Shown here: piece by piece, positions 8,269 through 16,469 of the stretch | Position numbering within the stretch: position 1 is the first letter of the stretch | Layout of the letters: each line of letters begins with the position of its first letter | Origin: Mycobacterium sp. UM_CSW | Lineage (GTDB): Bacteria > Actinomycetota > Actinomycetes > Mycobacteriales > Mycobacteriaceae | Direction: 5' to 3' | Length of the DNA: 39,705 nt | Assembly (NCBI RefSeq): GCF_000455205.1 | Contig: NZ_AUWQ01000040.1 | Span: forward strand, 1-39,705 | Notes under the pieces: model-generated | Database searches by the model: none | The model's input: the letters and a program-made list of their open reading frames with translations, nothing else | Told to the model about the DNA's origin: nothing | Position numbers and translations under genes: made by a program

Positions 8269-9177
8269 TCAGGACTTTGACGCGGCCTTCTTGGCGGGCG
8301 CCTTCTTGGCGGCCGTCTTCTTGGCCGGCGCCTTCTTCGCGGGCGCTTTCTTCGCCGCGGCCTTCTTGGCGGGCGCCTTACCGTTGCCGGAGCGTGCCTT
8401 GACGCTGGCCTCCAGCTTGGCCAGCAGGTCCGAGACGTCCTCGGTCTCGTCCAGTTCCTTGGGCTGCTCCTCGGCGGTAAACGCCTCGCCGCCTTCGAGT
8501 TTCGCCTCGATCAGTTCCTGCAGCTGCTCCTGGTAGGTGTCGTGGTAGCGGTCGGGGTTGAAGTCCTCGGCCATCGACTCCACCACCTGCCCGGCCATCT
8601 TGAGTTCGGCGGGCTTGATGTCGACCTTCTTGTCCAGCACGGGGAAGTCGGGGTCGCGGATCTCGTCTGGCCACAACAACGTGTGCACCACCATCACGTC
8701 GCGCTTGCCGAAGTCCTTGACGCGCAACGCCGCCAGTCTCGTCTTGTTGCGCAGCGTGAAGTGGACGATCGCCATCCGATCGGTCTCGGCGAGCGTCTTG
8801 GCAAGCAGCACATATGATTTGGATGACTTCGAATCCGGCTCGAGGAAGTAGCTGCGGTCGAACAGCATCGGGTCGACGTCGCTGGCGGGGACGAACTCGA
8901 GCACCTCGATCTCGCGGCTGCGTTCCTCGGGCAGGGTGGCGATGTCGTCGTCGGTGATGATCACCGATTGCCCGTCGGGCGACTCGAAGGCCCGGGCGAT
9001 GTCACGGTATTCGACGACCTCGCCGTCTTTCTCGCAGATGCGTTGGTAGCGGATGCGGCCGTTGTCCTTGGCGTGCACCTGATGGAACTTGATGTCGTGG
9101 TCCTCGGTGGCGCTGTACACCTTGACCGGGACGTTCACCAGTCCGAACGCAATCGAACCCTTCCAGATTGAACGCAT
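8269..9177 (-). CDS. ku: Ku, DNA end-binding protein of non-homologous end joining
   Basis: This 302-residue bacterial Ku should form a homodimeric ring on double-strand DNA ends and recruit LigD. The core runs from MRSIWKGSIAFGLVNVPVKVYSA through the Ku70/80 beta-barrel; the C-terminal part contains the minimal region ending near EDVSDLLAKLEASVKA. The last 40 or so residues are a Lys/Ala/Pro tail of repeated AKKAPAKKA units, which H37Rv Ku (273 residues) largely lacks and which fast growers such as M. smegmatis have in some form. Such tails bind DNA. ATG 9177 is set by the conserved N-terminus. There is no Shine-Dalgarno sequence; CATACT lies 7 nt upstream, so a leaderless mRNA is possible. 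ligD, its usual divergent neighbour, is 5 kb away. Confidence 0.95.
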   Translation of the reverse strand: MRSIWKGSIAFGLVNVPVKVYSATEDHDIKFHQVHAKDNGRIRYQRICEKDGEVVEYRDIARAFESPDGQSVIITDDDIATLPEERSREIEVLEFVPASDVDPMLFDRSYFLEPDSKSSKSYVLLAKTLAETDRMAIVHFTLRNKTRLAALRVKDFGKRDVMVVHTLLWPDEIRDPDFPVLDKKVDIKPAELKMAGQVVESMAEDFNPDRYHDTYQEQLQELIEAKLEGGEAFTAEEQPKELDETEDVSDLLAKLEASVKARSGNGKAPAKKAAAKKAPAKKAPAKKTAAKKAPAKKAASKS

Positions 9178-9249
9178 GTAAGTCAGTATGCCCACACCGC
9201 CCCCAGCAAAACAGCGCAGCACGCCCGCATCGCGGACTTTCGGGTACAG

Positions 9250-10158
9250 CTAATTCCGTGGAGGGGCCCGCAGGCTGTCTCGGTCGGGCAGGTCGGCCCC
9301 GGCGCGGCCGACGGTCCACGCCGACGCCAGGCACGCCGACTGCAGCGCCTCCGTCAGCGCGTCGAGCCCGATCCGGGCCAGGGCGGCCCGCCGGGCGGCG
9401 CCCAACAAACCCATGCCCCAGAGCGCGTCCAGCAGGCCGACCATGAACGCGTCGCCCGCGCCGACGGTGTCCACCACCTCGACCTGCCGGGCGGGCACCC
9501 GGACCTCGCCGGCCGGGCACAATGCCACGGCGCCCCGATCGCCCATCGTCACGACGACGATCGCCGGTCCCGACGCGAGCCACGCTCGGGCCGTCGACTC
9601 CGGGTCGCGATCGGGATCGATCCAGGTCAGGTCCTCGTCACTGGCCTTGACGATGTCGCTGCGCTCGACGAAGCGGGCGATGCGGTCGCGGGCGAGATCC
9701 CGGTCGGCGATGAGCGACGGGCGCACGTTGGGGTCGAAGCTGACGGTGGCCGACACCCGATAGGTGTCGAGCAGCGCCGCGACCGCCAGGCACCCCGGCT
9801 CGCGTACGGCGGCGATCGATCCCGTGTGCACCAACAGGGGCGGCGCGACCTCGGGTGTGCCGGAAAGCTGCCATTCCAGGTCGAAGGTGTAGGTCACCGA
9901 CCCGTCATCTCCGATCGTCGCGACCGAGGTTGGTGTCCGAGTAGCGGAGGCACTTCCCGGAACAAGTTGTGCGCCTGACGATTTGACGTAATCAACGATG
10001 CGCTGGCCGTGCGGGTCGTCGCCGATGTAAGTCAAGAAGTCGACGTCGCGACCAAGCCTCGCCAGTCCGGCGGCGACGTTGAGCGGGCTGCCACCAAGAT
10101 GCTCGTCACCGTCGATGATGTCGACCAGCGCCTCGCCGATCACCAGCCCGCGGGTCAT
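9250..10158 (-). CDS. PfkB-family carbohydrate kinase, probable fructokinase
   Basis: This 302-residue ribokinase-fold kinase has the N-terminal Gly-rich substrate motif HLGGSPLNVAAGLARLG and the C-terminal signature DTVGAGDAF, whose Asp (D236) is the catalytic base. Its start overlaps the stop of the polyol dehydrogenase gene at 10155 by 4 nt (ATGA), so the two are translationally coupled. That context suggests phosphorylation of the ketose made by the dehydrogenase, for example fructose from mannitol or xylulose from arabitol. The exact sugar cannot be read from the sequence. Confidence 0.85.
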   Translation of the reverse strand: MTRGLVIGEALVDIIDGDEHLGGSPLNVAAGLARLGRDVDFLTYIGDDPHGQRIVDYVKSSGAQLVPGSASATRTPTSVATIGDDGSVTYTFDLEWQLSGTPEVAPPLLVHTGSIAAVREPGCLAVAALLDTYRVSATVSFDPNVRPSLIADRDLARDRIARFVERSDIVKASDEDLTWIDPDRDPESTARAWLASGPAIVVVTMGDRGAVALCPAGEVRVPARQVEVVDTVGAGDAFMVGLLDALWGMGLLGAARRAALARIGLDALTEALQSACLASAWTVGRAGADLPDRDSLRAPPRN

Positions 10159-11567
10159 CGCGCCAACGCCTCGAGCGTCGCCCGAGCCCCCTTGCGGTGC
10201 AAAGAATCCAGGGCCCAGCGGTACGCCTCGACAAACCGCGGTTGGTGGGCCAGATCGCAGAACAGCGCGGTGACCTCAATGAACCCGGTGGGATTGTGGT
10301 GCTGCGACCGGGCGATCGGGACGAGCGAGTCCGCCAGCTGATCCACCACCTCGTACGGCTTGCCCGACTCGTCGACACCCTCGGCGTAGCGAGCCCAACT
10401 GGCCACCGCCGCGGCCGCCAGCTGAACCGGCCCGCCGCTGGCCAGGTTGTCGCAGATGACGGGAAACAGCCATTTCGGGATGCGGTCCGACGAATAGGCG
10501 CACAGCCGCGCAACGGTGTCGCGGACGGCGGGGTTGGCGAACCGCTCCACCAGCGTGCGGCCGTACGCATGAAGGTCAATGCCCGGCACGGGCGGCAGCG
10601 TGGGGATGGCCTCGGTGTCGAAGTAGGAGAGCAGGAATCGGGCGAAGAGCGGATCACTCGCCGCCTCGTGAACGAACTTGAATCCGCTCAGATGGGCGAA
10701 GTAGGCCAGGCACTGATGCCCCGCGTTGAGCAACCGCAACTTCATCAGCTCGTACGGGCGCACATCGTCGACCATCAGCACCCCCGCCCGCTCCAGCGGC
10801 GGGCGACCATCGGCAAAGTCGTCTTCGATCACCCAAGCGGTGAACGGCTCGGCCACCACCGGCCACCGGTCGTTGACGCCGAAGTCACGCCGCACTTCCG
10901 CGGCCATCTCCAAAGTCGTTGCCGGAGTGATGCGGTCGACCATCGAGCTCGGGAACCGGGCGTGTTCCGCGACCCATTGGGCCAAGCCGGGATCCAAGCG
11001 CTCGGCACTGGCGAGCACCGTACGCTTGGCTACCTCACCGTTGCTCTCGATGTTGTCGCAGGAGACGATCGTCGGCGCCGGGATTCCTTGACCGCGTCGC
11101 CTGGCGAGCGCCTTGGTGATCAACGCGAACGCCGGCCCGTCGGGATCGCGGTATCCGCCTTCGGTGATGGTCAGCGAAATGATCCGGGTGGATGCCGCAG
11201 CCAGCACCCCCAACGCCGCTTCCGGATCGTCCGGGGCGTAACGGTAGTCGACGATCGAGCCGATCACCTGCGCGTCCCGAGTGCCGTCGGGATGATCCAA
11301 GATCAGCGTGTACAGCCCGTCCTGATCGTTGAGGACGTCGCGCATGGTCCAGTCGGAGGGCATCACCCCGACGCCGCAGATGCCCCAGTCGTATGCCAGG
11401 CCCTGCTGGAGCAGCAGGTTGATGTACGCGGCCTGATGCGCCCGGTGGAAATGCCCGGCTCCGATATGCGCGATACCGACGGTCACGCTTTCGCGGTCAT
11501 AGTTCGGCGCCTCGATCGGCACTTTGGACAGCGACGCATTATTCAGATCGATCGGGCTAGCCACCAT
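10155..11567 (-). CDS. Mannitol/polyol 2-dehydrogenase, long-chain family (copy 1)
   Basis: This 470-residue protein belongs to the polyol-specific long-chain dehydrogenases, which oxidise D-mannitol, D-arabitol or related acids to 2-keto compounds with NAD. The nucleotide-binding start AHIGAGHFHRAHQA is clear. The catalytic set is present with exact family spacing: K276, N281 and H284 in KLRLLNAGH. The ATG at 11567 has a strong GGGGAGGAG about 8 nt upstream. The PfkB kinase overlaps its end. A 119-nt gap separates it from the HAD gene upstream, so it may have its own promoter or continue from the HAD gene. Confidence 0.9.
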   Translation of the reverse strand: MVASPIDLNNASLSKVPIEAPNYDRESVTVGIAHIGAGHFHRAHQAAYINLLLQQGLAYDWGICGVGVMPSDWTMRDVLNDQDGLYTLILDHPDGTRDAQVIGSIVDYRYAPDDPEAALGVLAAASTRIISLTITEGGYRDPDGPAFALITKALARRRGQGIPAPTIVSCDNIESNGEVAKRTVLASAERLDPGLAQWVAEHARFPSSMVDRITPATTLEMAAEVRRDFGVNDRWPVVAEPFTAWVIEDDFADGRPPLERAGVLMVDDVRPYELMKLRLLNAGHQCLAYFAHLSGFKFVHEAASDPLFARFLLSYFDTEAIPTLPPVPGIDLHAYGRTLVERFANPAVRDTVARLCAYSSDRIPKWLFPVICDNLASGGPVQLAAAAVASWARYAEGVDESGKPYEVVDQLADSLVPIARSQHHNPTGFIEVTALFCDLAHQPRFVEAYRWALDSLHRKGARATLEALAR

Positions 11568-11686
11568 CGGCCAACTCCTCCCCGGGCCGCTGCCCGATCG
11601 CTACCGGGCCCGCGACACCTATCGACGGTACGACGACGGCGGGCCGCAGCCCAGCCGCTTCGACCAGTCGAGGACCAGTCACAGCC

Positions 11687-12544
11687 CTACGTGCGGGGGG
11701 AACCTACGGTCGGCACGGCTGACAACAGCAGGACATCGGCGAGGGCACGCCACGAATCGGTTATCGCGACTGCACCGGCATCAATCAATTCTGCACGGCG
11801 GCAATCCCATTCGTCAGGTGGCACGAACATGAGGTTACCGACGGTGGCGTACCCGGCTGCGACCGCGGAAGTCACGCCGGCCACGGAGTCTTCGATGGCC
11901 AGCCCTTGTTCCGCTGCGACACCGAGTACCTCGCCGCAATGCAGATAAACCGCCGGGTCCGGTTTGCTCGTCGGCACCGCAAGAGAATCCTCCGCGCTGA
12001 ACGTCACAGACTCCGGCATCAGCGTGTCGAGGCCGGTGGCGGTGAAGCAGGCACGCAGGCGCTTGGTGGCGCTGGAGCTGACCGCCGCCAGTGCGTAGTG
12101 GCTCGCGAGCTCGTGCAACGGTTCCAGCACCTGGGGATCGGATGTCAGGGTGACAGCCAGGTGAGCGGTGACCCGTTCGCGCTCTTCGTGCACCCACTGT
12201 TCGAGTTCGTCGGCGGACAACGCGTTGCCGCTCGCCAAATCGCGCGCCGAAGCGACCACCGCTTCGGGGCGGCCCTCGGCCAACACCTGATCGAGCGGCA
12301 CGGCGCACTGCACCGCCAGGTCGAGAGCCATGGCACGAAAGTTTTTCCCGACCGCCCGCTTACGCAATTCGTCACAGCTGAACGGAGCGGCCACCCCGAA
12401 CCTTGCCAGGAAACGATTCGTCACCTCGGTCGAGGCCTCGAACGCCGGTCTCTCCGAGCCGAACAGGTTGTCGTCGGCGTCACAGAGCAAGGTGGTGATC
12501 GGCGCCGGATCGAATGGGCGCACAAAGGTCAGCCCGCCGTTCAT
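11687..12544 (-). CDS. HAD-superfamily hydrolase, probable sugar phosphatase
   Basis: This 285-residue HAD protein has motif I as CDADDNLF, with nucleophile D22 and general acid D24, a cap domain from about residue 40 to 130, motif II SSSATKR, the motif III Lys in TSKPDP and the metal-binding Asp in IEDSVAG. It resembles beta-phosphoglucomutase/phosphatase-like members. DADDN replaces the common DxDGT, with Asn where Thr or Val is usual. Its ATG overlaps the stop of the second polyol dehydrogenase by 4 nt, so a role in sugar or polyol phosphate metabolism is likely. The substrate is unknown. Confidence 0.8.
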   Translation of the reverse strand: MNGGLTFVRPFDPAPITTLLCDADDNLFGSERPAFEASTEVTNRFLARFGVAAPFSCDELRKRAVGKNFRAMALDLAVQCAVPLDQVLAEGRPEAVVASARDLASGNALSADELEQWVHEERERVTAHLAVTLTSDPQVLEPLHELASHYALAAVSSSATKRLRACFTATGLDTLMPESVTFSAEDSLAVPTSKPDPAVYLHCGEVLGVAAEQGLAIEDSVAGVTSAVAAGYATVGNLMFVPPDEWDCRRAELIDAGAVAITDSWRALADVLLLSAVPTVGSPRT

Positions 12545-14076
12545 CGCGACACCAACTCCCGCTCGTCGTCGCGCATCGCATCCCGCAGCGTGGCCACCAC
12601 ACCGCGCTCGTCGATCTCCGTAATCATGTCGCCCAGCCGCTCCGCAAACCCCGGAACCGTGCGCAGTTCGGCGAACATCTCATGCCCCAGTAGCGGTTCG
12701 GGGTTGTTCCGTGCCATGTTGGCCAACCTGGCCACCGGTATCGCCTGCGAGTCTTCGAGGCGTAACTTGCGCCCCCTGAGGTCGTGGCCGCGCATATAGC
12801 GGGCCCATCCGGCAACGGCCAACATCAGCAGGGTGTGCGGCCTGCCCCGTGCGATCGCGTCCTGCAGGGAGGGCAGCAGAAACGACGCTATCTTGCTCGT
12901 TCCCCGTCGAGCGAGCCGCGACAATTGATCGCTCATTCGGGGGTTGCTGAGCCGATCGAGCACCGTGCCTCGGTACGCGGGCGTGTTCATCCCGGGGACT
13001 GCGGGCAACAGTGGCTGAATCTCGTCGCCCAATAGCCTCTCTACATAGTCGAAGATGACGCGGTCCCGCATCGCTTGGTCGGTGCGCTGGTATCCGGCGA
13101 GTGTGGCCAAACATGCGAGCGCGATATGGCTTCCGTTGAGCAGACGTGTCTTGATCAGCTTGTGGTCGCGGACGTCGGTCACGAATTCGGCACCCACCAG
13201 GTCGAGCGGTGGGCGCCCATTGCTGAAGGAGTCCTCGATCACCCATTGGGAATGGGGTTCGGTCACGACGGGCCATTTGTCGGCGACGCCGAAAGTCTGC
13301 TCGACGAACTTGCGCTCCGACTTCGAGGTTTGAGGGGTGATGCGATCGACCATGGTCGAGGGGAACGCGACATGCGTGTCGATCCACCGGGCAAGCCGGG
13401 GGTCCTTCAAGGCCGCGAACGATACCAGCGCGGTCCTCGCCGGCTGCGTGTCGGCGGGAATGTTGTCGCAGCAGAGCACGGTGAACGGCGTGACGCCTGC
13501 GCGGCGGCGGCGGTCGAGCGCTTCGGCCAGATATCCCCACGCGGTGGCATAGCCGTCGGCGGCGACGAGATCGGCGCGCACGTCGGGGTGGTCCGCGTCG
13601 AATTCGTCGGTGACGGGGTTGAGGAAGTATCCGTTGCAGGTGATCGTCAGGCTGACGATGCGGGTTTCGGGGTCTGACAGTGCGGCGCCGACCGCTGCGC
13701 GCTCGTTCGGTGCGTAATGAAGGGAACCGATCGACCCGACGACACGAGCGGTTTGGCGGTCATGGCCGCGCTGTACCACGGTGTACAGCCCATCCTGGGC
13801 CGACAGCAAGTCTTTGACGTCGGGGGAATGGAGACTGATGCCGGCTACCCCCCAACGATCCGAAATGCCGGAGCGGGCAAGGTCATCGAAGTAGACGGCC
13901 TGATGTGCGCGGTGGAAGTTGCCCGCCCCGATGTGAACGACGGCACGCTGAAGGGCCGACCTGTCGTAGGTGGGCACGTCAATTCGTTGCGAATGCAATT
14001 GCAGTGTGGCGTCGCTCAGCGGGACGCCGCCTCTTGGACGGCAGTGGGAGGCGATGGCATCAAACACCGTTTCCAC
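12541..14076 (-). CDS. Mannitol/polyol 2-dehydrogenase, long-chain family (copy 2)
   Basis: This is a second member of the same family, about 511 residues from GTG 14076. It has VVHIGAGNFHRAHQAVYF near the N-terminus and the catalytic KTRLLNGSH (K309, N314, H317). It differs widely from copy 1, so it is not a recent duplicate and probably has a different polyol preference. The frame is open to 14208 without a convincing start; GTG 14076 (GAGG 4 nt upstream) and GTG 14067 are the candidates, and homology only begins near residue 40. The gene is divergent from ligD and begins the leftward cassette. Confidence 0.85.
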   Translation of the reverse strand: METVFDAIASHCRPRGGVPLSDATLQLHSQRIDVPTYDRSALQRAVVHIGAGNFHRAHQAVYFDDLARSGISDRWGVAGISLHSPDVKDLLSAQDGLYTVVQRGHDRQTARVVGSIGSLHYAPNERAAVGAALSDPETRIVSLTITCNGYFLNPVTDEFDADHPDVRADLVAADGYATAWGYLAEALDRRRRAGVTPFTVLCCDNIPADTQPARTALVSFAALKDPRLARWIDTHVAFPSTMVDRITPQTSKSERKFVEQTFGVADKWPVVTEPHSQWVIEDSFSNGRPPLDLVGAEFVTDVRDHKLIKTRLLNGSHIALACLATLAGYQRTDQAMRDRVIFDYVERLLGDEIQPLLPAVPGMNTPAYRGTVLDRLSNPRMSDQLSRLARRGTSKIASFLLPSLQDAIARGRPHTLLMLAVAGWARYMRGHDLRGRKLRLEDSQAIPVARLANMARNNPEPLLGHEMFAELRTVPGFAERLGDMITEIDERGVVATLRDAMRDDERELVSR

Positions 14077-14186
14077 TGTGCCTCGACGCGGTCCCTGGTT
14101 TAACCCTTCCGTGGTTGATGTCACAAAACAAATTGGCAGCGAAGGCGATAATCGGTGGTCAGAGCAGTTAACAGCGTTGAAACGCG

Positions 14187-14192
14187 TAGGTT
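14187..14192 (+). promoter_or_regulatory. Candidate -10 element of a leaderless ligD mRNA
   Basis: TAGGTT fits the mycobacterial -10 pattern TAnnnT and ends 6 nt before the ligD ATG (14199), where transcription would begin at the start codon itself. There is no Shine-Dalgarno sequence in front of ligD. Leaderless mRNAs are common in mycobacteria. The same arrangement occurs at 19450 and 26126. Confidence 0.45.
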
Positions 14193-14198
14193 GACAGC

Positions 14199-16469
14199 AT
14201 GGCAGCACGGGTGAAGCTCACCAACGCCGACAAGGTGCTGTATCCGGCGACGGAGGACGGCCGAATGGCCGTCACAAAAGGGGACGTCTTCGACTACTAC
14301 ACCCGCATCGCCGAGGTGATGCTGCCGCACATCGCCGGGCGGGCAGCCACCCGCAAGCGCTGGCCCAACGGCGTCGAGCAGGAGTCGTTCTTCGAAAAGC
14401 AACTGGCGTCGTCGGCGCCCGACTGGCTGCCGCGGGCCAGCGTCACCCACCGGTCCGGGACGACGACCTATCCGATCATCGACAGCGCCGACGGGTTGGC
14501 CTGGATCGCGCAGCAGGCGGCGCTGGAGGTGCACGTCCCGCAGTGGCGGTTCGTCGCCGAGTGGACCCGGAGCAGGGCCGAAGAGCTCAAGCCCGGCCCG
14601 GCAACGCGATTGGTCTTCGACCTGGATCCGGGCGAAGGCGTGACGATGCCGCAACTGTGCGAGGTCGCCCATGCCGTGCGGGACCTGATGACCGACATCG
14701 GGCTGACCACATTCCCGCTCACCAGCGGCAGCAAGGGGGTGCACCTCTACGCGCCACTGGACAACCCGGTGAGCAGCAAGGGCGCCACCGTGTTGGCCAA
14801 ACGCGTTGCCCAGCAACTGGAAAAGGCAATGCCCAAGCTGGTCACCTCGACCATGACCAAGAGCCTGCGGGCGGGAAAGGTGTTCCTCGACTGGAGCCAG
14901 AACAACGGTTCCAAGACCACCATCGCGCCGTACTCCCTGCGCGGGCGCGAACATCCGACCGTCGCGGCACCGCGCACCTGGGAAGAGCTCGAGGATCCGT
15001 CGGTGGGCCAGCTGCGCTACGACGAGGTGCTCGACCGGGTCGCCCGCGACGGCGATCTGCTGGCGGCGCTCGACGCCGACGCACCGGTCAGCGACCGGCT
15101 CAGCAAGTACCGCAGCATGCGGGACGCGTCGAAAACCCCCGAACCGGTCCCGGCGGCGAGACCCGTTACCGGCCAGGGCAATTCGTTCGTCATCCAGGAG
15201 CACCACGCCCGCCGCCTGCACTACGACTTCCGGCTCGAGCGCGACGGCGTCCTGGTGTCGTGGGCGGTGCCGAAGAACCTCCCCGACACCCCGTCGGTCA
15301 ACCACCTCGCGGTCCACACCGAGGACCACCCCCTCGAATACGGCTCGTTCGAGGGGAACATCCCCAAGGGGGAGTACGGCGCCGGCAAGGTGGTCATCTG
15401 GGATGCCGGCACGTACGAGGCGGAGAAGTTTCAGGAGGACGAGGTGATCGTCAACCTGCACGGCAACCGAATCTCCGGGCGCTACGCGCTGATTCAAACC
15501 AACGGCGACCAATGGCTGGCGCACCGGATGAAGGACCAGAAGGTCTTCGAGTTCGACACGATCACGCCGATGCTCGCCTCGGAGGGTTCGGTGGCCGGCC
15601 TCAAGGCCGGGCAGTGGGCATTCGAGGGCAAATGGGACGGCTATCGGCTCCTGGTGGAGGTCGATCACGGCGACTTGCGGATCCGGTCCCGGCGCGGCCG
15701 CGAAGTAACAAAGGAATATCCCGATTTGCGTTCGCTGGCAGCCGATCTCTCCGGGCATCACGTGGTGCTGGACGGCGAGGCCGTCATTCTGGACGAGAAC
15801 GGGGTGCCCAGCTTCCACGCGATGCAAAACCGGGGTCGCGGCGCCCGCGTCGAGTACTGGGCGTTCGACCTGCTCTACCTCGACGGCCGCTCGTTGCTGC
15901 GGGCGCGCTACTCCGACCGGCGAAAGCTGCTGGAATTCCTTGCCGCCACAGGAAATCTGACCGTGCCCGACCTGCTGACCGGTGACGGGGCCCAGGCGCT
16001 CGAGCACTCGCTGAAGTACGGCTGGGAGGGCGTGGTCGGGAAAAAGCGTGACTCCACCTATCAGCCGGGCCGGCGTTCGGCGTCGTGGATCAAGGACAAG
16101 AACTGGAACACCCAGGAAGTCGTCATCGGCGGCTGGAAGGCAGGCGAGGGCGGGCGCACCAGCGGCATCGGCTCGCTGCTGATGGGAATCCCGGGGCCCG
16201 ACGGCTTGCGCTTCGCCGGACGCGTCGGCACCGGGTTCACCGAACGCGACCTGGCGAACCTGAAGAAGACGTTGGCGCCGTTGCAGACCGACCAATCCCC
16301 ATTCCACCCGCCGCTGCCCCGGCAGGATGCCAAGGGGGTGACGTTCGTCGAACCGGTCCTCGTCGGCGAGGTGCGCTACAGCGAATGGACCCCGGATGAC
16401 CGGTTGCGCCAATCGAGTTGGCGCGGTCTGCGGCCGGACAAGGAACCAAGTGAGGTGGTACGCGAGTGA
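14199..16469 (+). CDS. ligD: LigD, ATP-dependent NHEJ DNA ligase/polymerase/3'-phosphoesterase
   Basis: This 756-residue three-domain enzyme processes and seals Ku-bound double-strand breaks. Residues 1 to about 290 are the primase-polymerase domain, with the metal-binding pair D141/D143 in FDLDPGEG. A phosphoesterase domain follows from about 325 (FVIQEHHARRLHYDFRLE, HPLEYGSFEG) to about 450. The ligase domain is last, with the nucleotidylated Lys K478 in EGKWDGYR. Polymerase-phosphoesterase-ligase is the mycobacterial order (H37Rv LigD, 759 residues). The next gene overlaps its stop by 4 nt. The start lacks a Shine-Dalgarno sequence. Confidence 0.96.
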   Translation: MAARVKLTNADKVLYPATEDGRMAVTKGDVFDYYTRIAEVMLPHIAGRAATRKRWPNGVEQESFFEKQLASSAPDWLPRASVTHRSGTTTYPIIDSADGLAWIAQQAALEVHVPQWRFVAEWTRSRAEELKPGPATRLVFDLDPGEGVTMPQLCEVAHAVRDLMTDIGLTTFPLTSGSKGVHLYAPLDNPVSSKGATVLAKRVAQQLEKAMPKLVTSTMTKSLRAGKVFLDWSQNNGSKTTIAPYSLRGREHPTVAAPRTWEELEDPSVGQLRYDEVLDRVARDGDLLAALDADAPVSDRLSKYRSMRDASKTPEPVPAARPVTGQGNSFVIQEHHARRLHYDFRLERDGVLVSWAVPKNLPDTPSVNHLAVHTEDHPLEYGSFEGNIPKGEYGAGKVVIWDAGTYEAEKFQEDEVIVNLHGNRISGRYALIQTNGDQWLAHRMKDQKVFEFDTITPMLASEGSVAGLKAGQWAFEGKWDGYRLLVEVDHGDLRIRSRRGREVTKEYPDLRSLAADLSGHHVVLDGEAVILDENGVPSFHAMQNRGRGARVEYWAFDLLYLDGRSLLRARYSDRRKLLEFLAATGNLTVPDLLTGDGAQALEHSLKYGWEGVVGKKRDSTYQPGRRSASWIKDKNWNTQEVVIGGWKAGEGGRTSGIGSLLMGIPGPDGLRFAGRVGTGFTERDLANLKKTLAPLQTDQSPFHPPLPRQDAKGVTFVEPVLVGEVRYSEWTPDDRLRQSSWRGLRPDKEPSEVVRE

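Noticed and set aside
8280-8395. Ku tail as a frameshift artefact
   Set aside because: The Lys/Ala repeats stay in one frame to a normal stop and resemble known extended Ku tails.
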